Assembly: GCF_013155275.1 (NCBI RefSeq)
Contig: NZ_JABJXS010000007.1
Coordinates: forward strand, 124,001-188,000
DNA length: 64,000 nucleotides
Origin: Brenneria sp. hezel4-2-4
Lineage (GTDB): Bacteria; Pseudomonadota; Gammaproteobacteria; Enterobacterales; Enterobacteriaceae
Reading direction: 5' to 3'
This document shows, one piece after another, positions 18,724 through 28,679 of the stretch (position 1 is its first letter; the number at the start of each line of letters is the position of its first letter). The translations under genes and the position numbers were made by a program. The notes under the pieces were generated by a model that had not been told where the DNA came from, did no database searches, and saw only the letters and a program-made list of their open reading frames with translations.

Positions 18724-19521
18724 ATGCGAAACCAACATGCACTGCCAGATACTACGTTCAGGCTGGATAAAGTCAGCTTTTCCATCGCCGGCCGTACGCT
18801 GCTTCACCCGCTGTCCCTGACTTTCCCGGTGGGAAAAGTCTGCGGTTTGATTGGACACAATGGCTCCGGGAAATCCACGCTGTTGAAAATTCTTGGTCGC
18901 CATCAGGCGGCCAGCAGCGGTTCGGCCTGGTTGGGCGAACGCTCCGTCAACGACTGGGACAGCAAATCCTTTGCCCGTCAGGTCGCTTACTTACCCCAGC
19001 AGTTGCCCGCCGCGGAAGGCATGACCGTGCGCGAATTGGTCGCGGTGGGGCGCTATCCGTGGCACGGCGCGTTGGGGCGTTTCGGCAGCGCCGATCGGGA
19101 AAAGGTCGACGAGGCGATTATGCTGGTGGGGCTGAAAGCCTTTGCCAACCGTCTGGTGGACAGTCTGTCCGGCGGCGAACGGCAACGGGCCTGGCTGGCG
19201 ATGACGGTGGCGCAGGACAGCCGTTGTCTGCTATTGGATGAACCGACCTCCGCGCTGGACATTGCCCACCAGGTTGAGGTTCTGGCGTTGATCCAGCGCA
19301 TGAGCCGGCAGCGCGGCCTGACGGTGATCGCCGTTTTACACGACATCAATATGGCGGCCCGTTATTGCGATTATTTAGTGGCATTGCGCGGCGGTGAAAT
19401 GATTGCGCAAGGCGATCCGCTGGCGCTGATGAACGGCCCGGTGCTGGAAAATATTTACGGAATTCCCATGGGGATACTGCCTCATCCCGGCGGTGGCGCG
19501 CCGGTAAGTTTTGTTTGCTGA
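18724..19521 (+). CDS. fhuC: Ferric hydroxamate uptake ATP-binding protein
   Basis: ATPase of the FhuBCD importer that brings ferric hydroxamates (ferrichrome, coprogen, ferrioxamine) from periplasm to cytoplasm. The product is 265 residues, the same length as E. coli. Walker A is GHNGSGKST, the signature LSGGERQR, Walker B CLLLDEPTSALD, H-loop AVLHDINMA. It begins the fhuCDB operon here because fhuA is missing upstream, and a Fur box precedes it. fhuD starts 2 nt after its stop. Confidence 0.97.
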   Translation: MRNQHALPDTTFRLDKVSFSIAGRTLLHPLSLTFPVGKVCGLIGHNGSGKSTLLKILGRHQAASSGSAWLGERSVNDWDSKSFARQVAYLPQQLPAAEGMTVRELVAVGRYPWHGALGRFGSADREKVDEAIMLVGLKAFANRLVDSLSGGERQRAWLAMTVAQDSRCLLLDEPTSALDIAHQVEVLALIQRMSRQRGLTVIAVLHDINMAARYCDYLVALRGGEMIAQGDPLALMNGPVLENIYGIPMGILPHPGGGAPVSFVC

Positions 19522-19523
19522 CC

Positions 19524-20444
19524 ATGTCTGACTTATTTCTTTCTGTTGATCCCCCGGATCGGAAACGCCGCCGTTTGCTGACGGCGCTGATGCTATCGCC
19601 GCTATTCTATTCCTCATTCGGTCGGGGGGGCGTTTATCCCGATACGCAGCGTATCGTGGCGCTGGAATGGCTGTCGGTTGAGATCATGATGGCGCTGGGC
19701 GTCACGCCGCTGGCCGTGGCGGATATCTATAATTACCGCCTGTGGGTGGAGGAACCTGTTTTGCCGCAACAGGTCATTGATGTCGGCTTGCGTACGGAGC
19801 CGAACCTGGAACTGCTGGCCGAGCTTCAACCCTCGCTGATTCTATATTCCAAAGGCTACGGCCCGTCGGAGGATAAAATTAAGCGCATCGCGCCGATTCT
19901 GGGGTTCGATTTTAATGACCAGCATGGCAAACCGCTGACCATCGCGCAGGGATCGGTCGTGACGCTGGCGAGGGCGCTGGGCATACCTGAAGCGGCCGAG
20001 CGGCATTTGCAACAGCTTGCGGCATTTATGCAGCAGGCAAAAACACGCTTGCAGCCCTATACCCAACGTCCTCTGCTGTTGTTTTCCCTGCTGGATGCGC
20101 GTCACGCGCTGGTGTTGGGCAAAAACAGTTTATTTCAGCAGGTGATGGATGAACTCGGGATTGAAAATGCCTGGCGCGGAGAAACCAGTTTTTGGGGCAG
20201 CGCCATCGTCGGCATCGAGCGTCTGACCGAAATTAATGATGCTCACGCGCTTTGTTTCGATCACGGCAATGATGCGATTACGCGACAGGTCTCCGCCAGC
20301 CCGCTATGGCAGGCAATACCGTTTGTGCGGCAGCGGCGTTGGCAGCGGGTGCCCGCGGTATGGGTTTATGGCGGCACGCTGGCGGCGATGCGTTTTTGCC
20401 GCGTGCTGGAACAGGCATTGGAGGCGCGGCGTCATGTCGGTTAA
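19524..20444 (+). CDS. fhuD: Ferric hydroxamate periplasmic binding protein
   Basis: Periplasmic receptor of the hydroxamate importer, class III binding-protein fold with a single helical backbone between lobes. The product is about 306 residues (E. coli 296). ATG 19524 is preferred over an in-frame TTG at 19515 because it directly follows the fhuC stop. The N-terminus is basic (PDRKRRRLL) followed by a hydrophobic stretch. This looks like a Tat-type signal, as E. coli FhuD is Tat-exported, but here the pattern is degenerate. The core RIVALEWLSVEIMMALGVTP is family-typical. It overlaps fhuB by 11 nt. Confidence 0.95.
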   Translation: MSDLFLSVDPPDRKRRRLLTALMLSPLFYSSFGRGGVYPDTQRIVALEWLSVEIMMALGVTPLAVADIYNYRLWVEEPVLPQQVIDVGLRTEPNLELLAELQPSLILYSKGYGPSEDKIKRIAPILGFDFNDQHGKPLTIAQGSVVTLARALGIPEAAERHLQQLAAFMQQAKTRLQPYTQRPLLLFSLLDARHALVLGKNSLFQQVMDELGIENAWRGETSFWGSAIVGIERLTEINDAHALCFDHGNDAITRQVSASPLWQAIPFVRQRRWQRVPAVWVYGGTLAAMRFCRVLEQALEARRHVG

Positions 20445-22422
20445 GCATCGAATGCTGCCTATCCTGCTGATTGGACTGCTGTTGGCGTTGACGCTGGGGA
20501 TGGGCGGCTACAATTTGCAGCGGCAATTGCCGGTGGCGTTATGGTCACAGGGGCTATGGCAGCCGTCCACCGACGATATTCGGCAACTTCTGTTCCACTA
20601 TAGTCTGTTGCCGCGGATGGCGCTGGCTCTGCTGGTGGGGGCCGGGTTGGGGCTGTGCGGCGTGCTGTTCCAGCAGGTATTGCGTAATCCGCTGGCGGAA
20701 TCGTCGACGCTGGGGATCGCCACGGGCGCCCAGTTGGGCATCACGGTGGCGACGCTGGCGGCGCTGCCCGGCGGCGCGTTTATCCAGCAAATCGCCGCGA
20801 TGATCGGCGCGTTACTGGTCGGCGCGCTGGTGTTCGGCGTTGCCTGGGGCAAGCGATTATCACCGGTTACGCTGATACTGGCCGGGCTGGTGCTGAGCTT
20901 TTACTGCGGCGCGGTCAACCAACTGCTGGCGCTGTTTCACCACGATCAGCTTCAGAATATGTTTCTGTGGAGCAGCGGCGCGCTGAATCAGCAGGACTGG
21001 CGGAACGTGTGGTTTGTCCTCCCCCGGCTGCTGGCGTGTTTCTGTCTGGCGCTATTACTGCTGCGTCCGCTGACGTTGCTGGGGCTGGACGACGGCGTCG
21101 CGCGTAATTTGGGCTTAGGACTATCGCTGGCGCGGTTGGGCGCCCTCGGGCTGGCGGTTTTCCTCAGCGCCCAACTGGTCAATGCGACCGGCATTATCGG
21201 TTTTATCGGTTTGTTTGCCCCGCTGTTGGCGAAAATGCTGGGCGCCAGGCGATTACTGCATCGACTTTGGCTGGCCCCGCTGTTGGGCGCGCTATTGCTC
21301 GGCGTGACCGATCAGATCGTGATCTGGCTGACCGGCGTATGGCGCGAGGTGCCGACGGGCGCGGCGACCGCCCTGATTGGCGCGCCGCTGCTGCTGTGGC
21401 TGCTGCCGCGCCTGCGCGCCAGCGGGCCGGCTTCGATGACGGATCGTGCCGGCGCGCAGACGACGGAACGCCGCCAATGGGGTCTGTGGCTATTGGGGGG
21501 CAGTCTGTTGCTTGCCGCGGTGGTGTTAACGGCGCTGTTGCTGGGGAAAAACGCCCAGGGCTGGCAGTGGAGCAGCGGCGATCTGTCAACCCAGCTATTG
21601 CCGTGGCGCTGGCCGCGGGTGCTGGCGGCGCTGACCGCCGGGGTGATGCTGGCGGTGGCCGGCACGCTGATACAGAAACTGACCGGTAACCCGATGGGCA
21701 GCCCGGAAGTGCTGGGGATCAGCTCCGGCGCGTCGTTCGGAGTGATCCTGCTGATGTTCCTGGTGCCCGGCAATGCGTTTGTGTGGTTGATCCCCGCCGG
21801 AAGCGCGGGCGCGGCGGCGACGCTGTTGACGATAGTTATCGTCGCCGGACGCGGCGGGTTTTCCACCCAGCGCATGCTGTTGGCGGGTATTGCATTGAGT
21901 ACGGCGTTCACCACCGTGATTACCCTGCTGTTGGCCAGCGGCGATCCGCGCATGGGAAGCGTGCTGACCTGGTTGTCCGGGTCAACCTATGCCGTCGAAG
22001 CGACGGATGCGCTGCGAACGGCGGTTATAGCCGCCTTATTGTTGCTGATGGTGCCGCTGTGTCAGCGCTGGTTACGTATTTTGCCGTTAGGCGCCGCGAC
22101 GGCGCGCGGGCTTGGAATGGCCGTCACGCCGGTGCGTCTGCTGGTGCTGCTGTTGGCTTCGGTGCTGACCGCCATGGCTACGCTGATGGTGGGGCCGATG
22201 AGCTTTGTGGGGTTGATGGCGCCGCATCTGGCGCGCCTGATGGGTTTTAGCCGCGTGATGCCGCAACTGTGCTGTTCGGCGTTGATCGGCGGATTGCTGA
22301 TGGTGTTGGCCGACTGGTGCGGGCGCATGATGTTGTTCCCGAATCAGATCCCGGCCGGGCTGCTGGCGACCTTTATCGGCGCGCCGTATTTTGTTTATCT
22401 GCTGCGTAAGCAGGTGAGATAA
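20434..22422 (+). CDS. fhuB: Ferric hydroxamate ABC permease (fused FecCD-type)
   Basis: Inner-membrane channel for ferric hydroxamates. The product is 662 residues (E. coli 660), a tandem fusion of two FecCD-type halves with about 20 membrane segments in total. Each half contains the conserved NPLAES/NPMGSP element followed by LGIATGA or LGISSGA, and the G-rich ATPase-docking loop (GFIGLFAPLLAKM and GLMAPHLARLM). The frame is open from 20236, but ATG 20434 (MSVKHRML) is the proper start, overlapping the end of fhuD. Confidence 0.97.
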   Translation: MSVKHRMLPILLIGLLLALTLGMGGYNLQRQLPVALWSQGLWQPSTDDIRQLLFHYSLLPRMALALLVGAGLGLCGVLFQQVLRNPLAESSTLGIATGAQLGITVATLAALPGGAFIQQIAAMIGALLVGALVFGVAWGKRLSPVTLILAGLVLSFYCGAVNQLLALFHHDQLQNMFLWSSGALNQQDWRNVWFVLPRLLACFCLALLLLRPLTLLGLDDGVARNLGLGLSLARLGALGLAVFLSAQLVNATGIIGFIGLFAPLLAKMLGARRLLHRLWLAPLLGALLLGVTDQIVIWLTGVWREVPTGAATALIGAPLLLWLLPRLRASGPASMTDRAGAQTTERRQWGLWLLGGSLLLAAVVLTALLLGKNAQGWQWSSGDLSTQLLPWRWPRVLAALTAGVMLAVAGTLIQKLTGNPMGSPEVLGISSGASFGVILLMFLVPGNAFVWLIPAGSAGAAATLLTIVIVAGRGGFSTQRMLLAGIALSTAFTTVITLLLASGDPRMGSVLTWLSGSTYAVEATDALRTAVIAALLLLMVPLCQRWLRILPLGAATARGLGMAVTPVRLLVLLLASVLTAMATLMVGPMSFVGLMAPHLARLMGFSRVMPQLCCSALIGGLLMVLADWCGRMMLFPNQIPAGLLATFIGAPYFVYLLRKQVR

Positions 22423-22445
22423 GCAGCCCCACATCGTGGGGCTGC
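22423..22445. terminator. Bidirectional terminator between fhuB and fhuE
   Basis: Perfect 10-bp stem GCAGCCCCAC / GTGGGGCTGC with loop ATC lies between the convergent genes fhuB and fhuE. Confidence 0.75.
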
Positions 22446-22470
22446 GGCGGGTTGTCGAAACGATCGTCGG

Positions 22471-24690
22471 TCAGAATGTGTAGTTGACCGCCACCGAGAC
22501 GCTGCGCGGCGCGCCGTAAACGCTATAACTGTTCAGGTAGCTGTAGTAGGTCTTATCCAGCAGGTTGTTGATGTTGGCCTGTACGGAGAACTGAGGCGTG
22601 ACCTGATAACGGCCAAACAGACTCACCAGCGAATAGCTTCCCTGGGTGACGCGGGTTTCGCCCTGGGGGCCGGTGACATCCGCATAGGTATGACTCTGCC
22701 AGTTGACGCCGCCGCCCACCGTCAGTTCCGGCAACGTAGGTAGCTGATAGCGGGTAAACAGCTTCAACTGCGTCCGGGGTAAGTGGGAGTTTACCGCCGT
22801 ATTGTCCTGATCGACGGCGGTATAGTGCGAGCCGCCGAGGGTGAGTTGCAGATTGTCGGTCACGGCGCCGTTCAACTCGACATCGAAGCCTTTGCTGACC
22901 GTGCCTTGCGCGCCGTAATACGCCTGCTGGGACGTGCCGGGCACAAACAAACTGCCGTCGGGCTGGGCGACGTTATCCTGCTCGATGCGAAATACCGAAA
23001 AGGAGGCGGTCAACCGGCCGTCATACCAGGCCGCTTTCAGGCCGGTTTCATAGTTTTTCCCCACTATCGGATCGAGGTAGCTGCCGTTGCGATCTTTATA
23101 GTCCTGCGGCATAAAGATTTCGGTGTAGCTCACATAGGTCGACCAGACGTCATTGATGTCATAGATCAGGCCGCCGTAAGGCGTGATGTTATCCTGATTA
23201 CGCACTGAGGTGGTCGCGGGGGTACTCCAGTAATTTTTGGCGGTGCTGCGCCAGTCGGTGTAACGCGCGCCGACGATGAGCGCCAGCGGGTCGGCCAGCG
23301 AGAAGCGGGCGGCGGTATAGAGCGCTTTTTGATGCACGGTCTCGTCCGAATAATCGGCGAAGTCAGGCCAGCTAAGATCGGAGGTAACGCCGTTCCAGTT
23401 GTTAAAATTGCCGATATCCACAACGGGAACCACGGCGTAGCGATAGTTATTGGTCTGCCGGCTGTAACTGACGCCGCTCACCAGTTCATGCTGGCGGCCC
23501 AGCAGCTCAAACGGCCCGCGAACCAGCGTGTCGATGGCGTCCAGTTTGCGCGTGCCGATATACCAGCCGCCGTAGCCAGAGGTGCCCAGACCGGTGGTTT
23601 TATCGGGGAGGCCGCCGATGAACATCAGCTTGCTGTCGAAGTCGGTTTCCGCGTGGGTGGCGGCGCTGCGGATTTCCCAGCCGTTATCAAACTGATGGTT
23701 GAGGTTGGCAAACACCTTGGTGGTGTCGACATAGTGATGGCTCCAGTTCGGCGCCACGTTGAATCCGCGATCCAAACGGGTGCGGCTGCCGTCGCTGTAC
23801 CAATTGGGCATGCCGCCCCAGGTTACTGAAGTAGGAGTGCTTTGCTGGTAATCATAACCCAGCGACAGCGTGGTGTTGGCGGACAGATCGGCATCGATCA
23901 CGCCGTAAAGAAATTTTTTCCGGTAGTGGTAGCGGTCAAGGAAAGAGTCATTATCCTGATAGCCGGCGATAACGCGGCCGCGTACGTCTCCGGACTGGCT
24001 AAGCGGGGCGGACAAATCCGCGACGTAGCGTTGATTGTCCCAACTGCCATAGCTGCCCGATACCGAACCGATAAACTCGCGGCTGTCGGCATGTTTGCGC
24101 ACCATATTAACCGATGCGGAGGGGTTGCCGGCGCCGGTTAACAACCCCGTCGCGCCGCGCACGACTTCGATGCGATCATAAATGGCGGTGTCCGAACCCG
24201 CGTCGCCGAAGTTCCATGCTTCGGTCATGGTGGTGGGAATACCGTCAAACTGATAGTTGTTAATGTAGAATCCGCGCGAATAAAAGCTGGTGCGCTCACT
24301 GTCGATCACCTGGGTGGCAATGCCGGTGGTATTTTGTAATACCTCCCCGATGCTCTGTAGATTCTGATCCTGAATGCGCTGTTTGGTTATCACGCTGACC
24401 GATTGCGGAATATCACGCGGGGTTAGCGACAGACCCGTGCCGGCGCTGGTGGTTTTGACGCTGTAGTCCGTATCGCTGTCGACCGCGTCGTTGCCCGGAC
24501 TGGCGCTGACGACCAGGGTATCCCCGGCATTCGCGCTCTCATCGGCGGCCAGAACGTCAGGGGCGGTCAAGGCCGAAGCGATTAAGATAGCGATAAGGGA
24601 AAGTGCGTATTTGCTTTTTGATCCGCCAAGCGCGGCGTTGTCAATACGCCGGTTTTCCCTCACCGGTACGGTCTGTGAATACATGGGCAT
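22471..24690 (-). CDS. fhuE: TonB-dependent ferric hydroxamate receptor (FhuE-like)
   Basis: Outer-membrane receptor, 739 residues. Alignment from memory with E. coli FhuE (coprogen, rhodotorulic acid, ferrioxamine B receptor) is strong throughout, for example SAGTGLSLTPRDIPQSV, VEVVRGATGLLTGAGNPSA-type plug sequence and RIEQDNVAQ. A long signal region ends near ALTAPDVLA, a TonB box (DTLVVSA) follows, then the plug and a 22-strand barrel ending in aromatic YTF. It sits convergent to fhuCDB, so receptor and inner-membrane importer are adjacent, unlike E. coli where fhuE is unlinked. A Fur box lies upstream. Confidence 0.9.
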   Translation of the reverse strand: MPMYSQTVPVRENRRIDNAALGGSKSKYALSLIAILIASALTAPDVLAADESANAGDTLVVSASPGNDAVDSDTDYSVKTTSAGTGLSLTPRDIPQSVSVITKQRIQDQNLQSIGEVLQNTTGIATQVIDSERTSFYSRGFYINNYQFDGIPTTMTEAWNFGDAGSDTAIYDRIEVVRGATGLLTGAGNPSASVNMVRKHADSREFIGSVSGSYGSWDNQRYVADLSAPLSQSGDVRGRVIAGYQDNDSFLDRYHYRKKFLYGVIDADLSANTTLSLGYDYQQSTPTSVTWGGMPNWYSDGSRTRLDRGFNVAPNWSHHYVDTTKVFANLNHQFDNGWEIRSAATHAETDFDSKLMFIGGLPDKTTGLGTSGYGGWYIGTRKLDAIDTLVRGPFELLGRQHELVSGVSYSRQTNNYRYAVVPVVDIGNFNNWNGVTSDLSWPDFADYSDETVHQKALYTAARFSLADPLALIVGARYTDWRSTAKNYWSTPATTSVRNQDNITPYGGLIYDINDVWSTYVSYTEIFMPQDYKDRNGSYLDPIVGKNYETGLKAAWYDGRLTASFSVFRIEQDNVAQPDGSLFVPGTSQQAYYGAQGTVSKGFDVELNGAVTDNLQLTLGGSHYTAVDQDNTAVNSHLPRTQLKLFTRYQLPTLPELTVGGGVNWQSHTYADVTGPQGETRVTQGSYSLVSLFGRYQVTPQFSVQANINNLLDKTYYSYLNSYSVYGAPRSVSVAVNYTF

Positions 24691-24814
24691 TCCTTATGAT
24701 AAAGTTATTGTTTTTACTGAATATTTTAAAACCAGCGTACCGCTAGGCCTGATTTCCGACCGGCGCGGCAGCATTAGGGCGAGCAATGAGTGTGATGTGG
24801 TTAATAATTTGAAT

Positions 24815-24833
24815 GCGAATAATACTCATTATA
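24815..24833 (-). promoter_or_regulatory. Fur box upstream of fhuE
   Basis: The 19-mer GCGAATAATACTCATTATA matches the Fur consensus at 14 of 19 positions and is followed by a further CATTAT half-site. It lies about 125 bp before the fhuE start codon and predicts iron repression of the receptor. Confidence 0.65.
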
Positions 24834-25005
24834 AGCATTATTGTAAATAAACGTAAGCGCTCACCAATGGGGCAAAAAAAGACAAGAAATCGCGGTTTGC
24901 TTGTTGTGGATACAGGCAGCGGCCGAGCGGTGGTTAACGGCGCGGGGGGCGCGATCGGCTTTCCGCTCGGCGGCAGGGAAATAGCGTGGGTCAGTCAGAG
25001 ATGCG

Positions 25006-25035
25006 CGCGCCCTATCATGTTGATGATCGGGCGCG
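25006..25035 (-). terminator. hemL terminator hairpin
   Basis: A long stem is formed by CGCGCCC-ATCAT and ATGAT-GGGCGCG around a GTTG loop, with one internal mismatch. It begins 31 nt past the hemL stop on the minus strand. Confidence 0.55.
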
Positions 25036-25065
25036 GCTTAAGAAACGCAGTGGCTTGGTCGGCGG

Positions 25066-26346
25066 TTACAACCGGGCAAAGCAGAACTGCGCGGCTTCTA
25101 TCGTGCGTTCGATATCCTGCGGGGTATGCGCCAGCGACATAAAGCCGGCTTCAAAGGCGGAAGGGGCCAGATAGACGCCTTCTTCCAGCATCATGTGGAA
25201 GAAGCGCTTGAAGCGTTCTACGTCGCTCGTCATCACGTCCTGATAGCAGGTAACGCTATTCGCCTCGGTAAAGAACAGGCCGAACATGCCGCCTGCCTGA
25301 TTCACCACCAGCGGGATATGTTCCGCTTTGGCCGCCGCCAGCAGCCCCGCCGCCAGCTGCTGCGTTAGTTCGGTCAGCGTTTGATGAACGCCGGGTTTGG
25401 CGACTTCCGTAAGGCAGGCGAAACCGGCGGCCATGGCGATCGGGTTGCCGGACAACGTCCCGGCCTGATAAACCGGCCCGGTCGGCGCCAGCGCCTGCAT
25501 CACTTCGCGTCGGCCGCCAAACGCCCCGACCGGCATGCCGCCGCCGATGATTTTCCCCAGACAGGTTAAATCAGGCACCACCCCGTAGTGCGCCTGTGCG
25601 CCGGCGAGGGCGACGCGAAAGCCGGTCATCACTTCATCGATAATCAATAGCGCGCCGAATTCATCGCACAGCGCGCGTAATCCGGGTAAAAACTCGGGTA
25701 ACGGCGGAACGCAGTTCATATTACCGGCGACCGGCTCCACAATAATGGCGGCGATATCCTGAGGATATTGCTCAAACGCGGCGCGTACGGAGCTCAGGTC
25801 GTTATAGGTGCAGGTCAGGGTATGGCGGGCGAAATCCGCCGGTACGCCCGGGGAGTTCGGCTGCCCCAGCGTTAACGCGCCGGAGCCGGCTTTCACCAGC
25901 AGGCAGTCGGCGTGTCCGTGGTAGCAGCCTTCGAATTTGATGATTTTATCGCGCCCGGTAAAACCGCGCGCCAGACGGATCGCGCTCATGGTCGCCTCTG
26001 TACCGGAGTTGACCATGCGAACCATGTCGATGGTCGGCACCAGCGACGTCACCAGCCGCGCCATCCGCACTTCCATTTCCGTCGGCGCGCCAAAGCTCAA
26101 TCCACGTTCCGCCGCCGCGATCACCGCCTGACGAATGGCCGGATGGTTATGCCCCAGCACCATCGGTCCCCAGGAGCCAACGTAGTCGATGTAGGATTTG
26201 CCATCGGCATCGTAAAGATAGGCGCCGTCCGCCCGTTCGATAAACAGAGGAACGCCGCCAACGCCGTTAAACGCACGGACCGGCGAATTGACGCCGCCTG
26301 GAATGAGTTGCTGCGCCGCCGCATACAGACTTTCAGATTTGTTCAT
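25066..26346 (-). CDS. hemL: Glutamate-1-semialdehyde 2,1-aminomutase
   Basis: PLP enzyme that converts glutamate-1-semialdehyde to 5-aminolevulinate for haem synthesis. The product is 426 residues, identical in length to E. coli HemL. The PLP lysine is in [17 protein letters not shown]; upstream [12 protein letters not shown] provides the aspartate that contacts the pyridine nitrogen. The N-terminal gating region [10 protein letters not shown] is intact. In E. coli clcA lies between hemL and erpA; here that gene is absent and only about 270 bp separate the divergent hemL and erpA. Confidence 0.98.
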   Translation of the reverse strand: MNKSESLYAAAQQLIPGGVNSPVRAFNGVGGVPLFIERADGAYLYDADGKSYIDYVGSWGPMVLGHNHPAIRQAVIAAAERGLSFGAPTEMEVRMARLVTSLVPTIDMVRMVNSGTEATMSAIRLARGFTGRDKIIKFEGCYHGHADCLLVKAGSGALTLGQPNSPGVPADFARHTLTCTYNDLSSVRAAFEQYPQDIAAIIVEPVAGNMNCVPPLPEFLPGLRALCDEFGALLIIDEVMTGFRVALAGAQAHYGVVPDLTCLGKIIGGGMPVGAFGGRREVMQALAPTGPVYQAGTLSGNPIAMAAGFACLTEVAKPGVHQTLTELTQQLAAGLLAAAKAEHIPLVVNQAGGMFGLFFTEANSVTCYQDVMTSDVERFKRFFHMMLEEGVYLAPSAFEAGFMSLAHTPQDIERTIEAAQFCFARL

Positions 26347-26619
26347 TAAGAGGGTCCTGACGTTACGTTTATCGTGGAAAGTAAGGCTATTCTAATAAAC
26401 TGACCCGCGTTATGAAATCATTGTGCTGCCGTCGTGCCGGAAAACCCGGCGCGTCGGGGATCGAAAGCGTGGCGGAAGCAGCGCGCCGGCTGCATAATAT
26501 GGCGATTAATTCGTCCACCGATGTCAAATCTTGAACGTTTTAACCCGCTATTGGATAATAAGCGTATGATTGGGTGAGCATGTATATCACCCGATAAGCA
26601 TTGAGTTGGGAGTAAAGAG

Positions 26620-26964
26620 ATGAGCGACGATATGGCATTGCCCCTGCAATTTACTGATGCGGCGGCGAAAAAAGTGAAACTCCTGGTGGCTGATGAAGAA
26701 AACCCAGAGCTGAAACTGCGGGTTTATATCACCGGAGGGGGGTGCAGCGGCTTCCAGTACGGCTTTACGTTTGACGACCAGATCAACGAAGGCGATATGA
26801 CCATCGAGAAGCAGGGCGTTGCGTTGGTGGTTGACCCGATGAGCCTGCAATATCTGGTGGGCGGTTCGGTCGATTACACCGAAGGGCTGGAAGGTTCGCG
26901 TTTTATCGTGACCAACCCGAATGCCAAAACAACCTGTGGTTGCGGTTCTTCTTTCAGTATCTGA
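26620..26964 (+). CDS. erpA: Iron-sulfur cluster insertion protein ErpA
   Basis: A-type Fe-S carrier that delivers clusters to apo-enzymes, for example IspG and IspH. The product is 114 residues, identical in length to E. coli. The three cluster-ligating cysteines are present: C42 in GGGCSGFQY and C106/C108 in [13 protein letters not shown] occurs 8 nt before ATG. A strong bidirectional terminator follows, shared with convergent btuF. Confidence 0.98.
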   Translation: MSDDMALPLQFTDAAAKKVKLLVADEENPELKLRVYITGGGCSGFQYGFTFDDQINEGDMTIEKQGVALVVDPMSLQYLVGGSVDYTEGLEGSRFIVTNPNAKTTCGCGSSFSI

Positions 26965-26991
26965 TCGCGCCTTCATCGGCCAGGAAACCTT

Positions 26992-27027
26992 AAAACCCGT
27001 GCAATCGGAATGACTGCGCGGGTTTTT
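26992..27027. terminator. Bidirectional terminator between erpA and btuF
   Basis: AAAACCCGTGCA (26992-27003) pairs with TGCGCGGGTTTTT (27015-27027); the A and T runs on either side make it a rho-independent terminator in both directions. Confidence 0.8.
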
Positions 27028-27039
27028 GATTTTTTGGCG

Positions 27040-27858
27040 CTAATCCGTTTGTTTCAATTCGGCCAATTGCCGGCAAATTTGTTGCGCCGCCAGCAACAAA
27101 CGGGGGCCGCTGCGATTAAACCAGTCTTCATTAACCGCAATCACCGGCGCCGACAGTTGAGGACGCCAAAAAGCCTGCGTACTGGCGATGGCGTCGGGCG
27201 AACCACTGATGATAATGGCCTGCGGTTTGCGCATCAGCACCTGTTCCCGGCTGACCTGAGGCCACGGCGCCGGGCTGTCGCTGAAAATATTCTGCGCGCC
27301 GCACAGTGAGACGACCTGACTTTGCAACGTGCCTTTGGCGGAGGTGAACAACGGCTGGGAACCAAACTGCATGAAAACCCGCAGCGGTTGCTGGTTTGTA
27401 TATTGCCGCCGTAATTCGGCCAACTGCCGACGAAGCGCGGCGGCGGCATGTTGCGCCTGTTCAGGATGGGAACTGTATTGCGCCAGATGCGTCAAAGCGT
27501 CGGGAATATCGTCAAGCGTTTTGGGATCCAGATAAACCACCGGGATGCCAAAATTGATCAGCTGTTCCAGCGGCCTTTGCGGATTGCCTTCGCGCCAGGC
27601 CAGAATAAGATCGGGCCGTAGCGCGAGGATCCGCTCAAGGTTAATTCCCTGCCAGGAGGCGACCCGCTCCAGTTCTTTGGCCTGCGGCGGATAGTCGGAC
27701 CATGCGCTGACCGCCGCCATCTGCCCCCCCATACCGGCGGCGTAGGCCATTTCCGTGGCATGCGGCGCCAGGCTGATGACGCGCTGCGGCACCGCGTTGG
27801 CCGCGGCGATCGCCGAAAATAGCAGTAGCCCGAGCAGGCCGAGGATCGGCGATTTCAT
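27040..27858 (-). CDS. btuF: Vitamin B12 periplasmic binding protein
   Basis: Class III periplasmic binding protein that passes cobalamin from BtuB to the BtuCD importer. The product is 272 residues (E. coli 266), with a signal peptide ending near AIAAANA and then [19 protein letters not shown], the standard start of the mature lobe. [20 protein letters not shown] is the conserved interlobe region. It follows mtn directly, with the mtn stop adjacent to its start codon, as in E. coli. Confidence 0.95.
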   Translation of the reverse strand: MKSPILGLLGLLLFSAIAAANAVPQRVISLAPHATEMAYAAGMGGQMAAVSAWSDYPPQAKELERVASWQGINLERILALRPDLILAWREGNPQRPLEQLINFGIPVVYLDPKTLDDIPDALTHLAQYSSHPEQAQHAAAALRRQLAELRRQYTNQQPLRVFMQFGSQPLFTSAKGTLQSQVVSLCGAQNIFSDSPAPWPQVSREQVLMRKPQAIIISGSPDAIASTQAFWRPQLSAPVIAVNEDWFNRSGPRLLLAAQQICRQLAELKQTD

Positions 27859-28560
27859 TTACCGGCGTTCAGCCAGCGCCTGCAACATGGTTTCCACCAT
27901 GCGGGTGGACTGCTGGGCGGCAAGCGCCAGAAATTCATCAAAGCTCAGGTGGGATTCCTGGTCGGCAACGTCGGAAATCGCCCGCACAATGACGAAAGGC
28001 ACGGCAAACTGATGGCAGACGTGCGCAATGGCGGTGGCTTCCATTTCTACTGCGATAGCCTGCGGAAAGGTGCGACGAATACGAGCCAGCGGCTCCGCGC
28101 CGTTGATAAACGCATCGCCGCTGACCACCAACCCCCGCACCGCATTCAACTGAAGTTTGGCAATCGCCTCCTGCGCCAGCGTAATTAATCCCTCATCGGC
28201 GGTGAAAGCCGCCGGGCAGCCGGCCATCTGGCCCGGCTCATAGCCAAAGGCGGTGACATCGGCGTCGTGATAGCGTACTTCATCGGAAATGACAATATCG
28301 CCGACCTTGAGCGTGGCGGTCAGCCCGCCGGCGGAACCGGTGTTGATCACCACGTCCGGCTGGCCGTGTTCCAACAATAAGGTGGTTCCCAGCGCGGCGG
28401 AAACTTTACCGATGCCGGACTTCAGCAATGCGACGTCGACCCCGTTCAACCGACCGCTGTAGATTTCACAACCTGCGCGCTGGAAGGTTTGACGGTTTTC
28501 GATCCGATCGCGCAGTAAGGTAACTTCTTGTTCCATAGCGCCGATAATGCCGACTTTCAT
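27859..28560 (-). CDS. mtn: 5'-methylthioadenosine/S-adenosylhomocysteine nucleosidase
   Basis: Hydrolyses MTA, SAH and 5'-deoxyadenosine in the activated methyl cycle; the SRH product feeds LuxS and AI-2 formation. The product is 233 residues (E. coli 232). The start [13 protein letters not shown] (ATG 28560) is the family N-terminus, although the frame is open to 28668. The catalytic Glu12 is in AMEQEV, the substrate-binding [12 protein letters not shown] and the catalytic Asp in VRAISDVAD are intact. It is divergent from dgt. Confidence 0.97.
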   Translation of the reverse strand: MKVGIIGAMEQEVTLLRDRIENRQTFQRAGCEIYSGRLNGVDVALLKSGIGKVSAALGTTLLLEHGQPDVVINTGSAGGLTATLKVGDIVISDEVRYHDADVTAFGYEPGQMAGCPAAFTADEGLITLAQEAIAKLQLNAVRGLVVSGDAFINGAEPLARIRRTFPQAIAVEMEATAIAHVCHQFAVPFVIVRAISDVADQESHLSFDEFLALAAQQSTRMVETMLQALAERR

Positions 28561-28679
28561 AAGGTTCCCCACAAATTTTGTGATAAATGGCACGAGTATA
28601 GCGCCAGCTAGTCTATCATGGCTAACGGGGTTAAATGGAGACGGTGAGAAGCTTACGGCGGCATTCAATGGAGAATTTT

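Larger units (their letters stand above)
24691..25065. other. 375-bp region between hemL and fhuE
   Basis: This gap holds the fhuE promoter region with its Fur box and the hemL terminator hairpin at 25006-25035. The remaining roughly 170 bp (24840-25005) are GC-rich. A frame of 109 codons (24813-25142) crosses the gap and runs into hemL antisense, but it has no ribosome binding site or recognisable content, so I do not call it. Confidence 0.5.

Noticed and set aside
21312-21953. 213-codon antisense ORF opposite fhuB
   Set aside because: Shadow frame of fhuB with biased composition (Pro/Ser/Arg) and no recognisable domain.
24813-25142. 109-codon ORF between fhuE and hemL
   Set aside because: Starts inside the Fur-box region, has no ribosome binding site and ends antisense within hemL.
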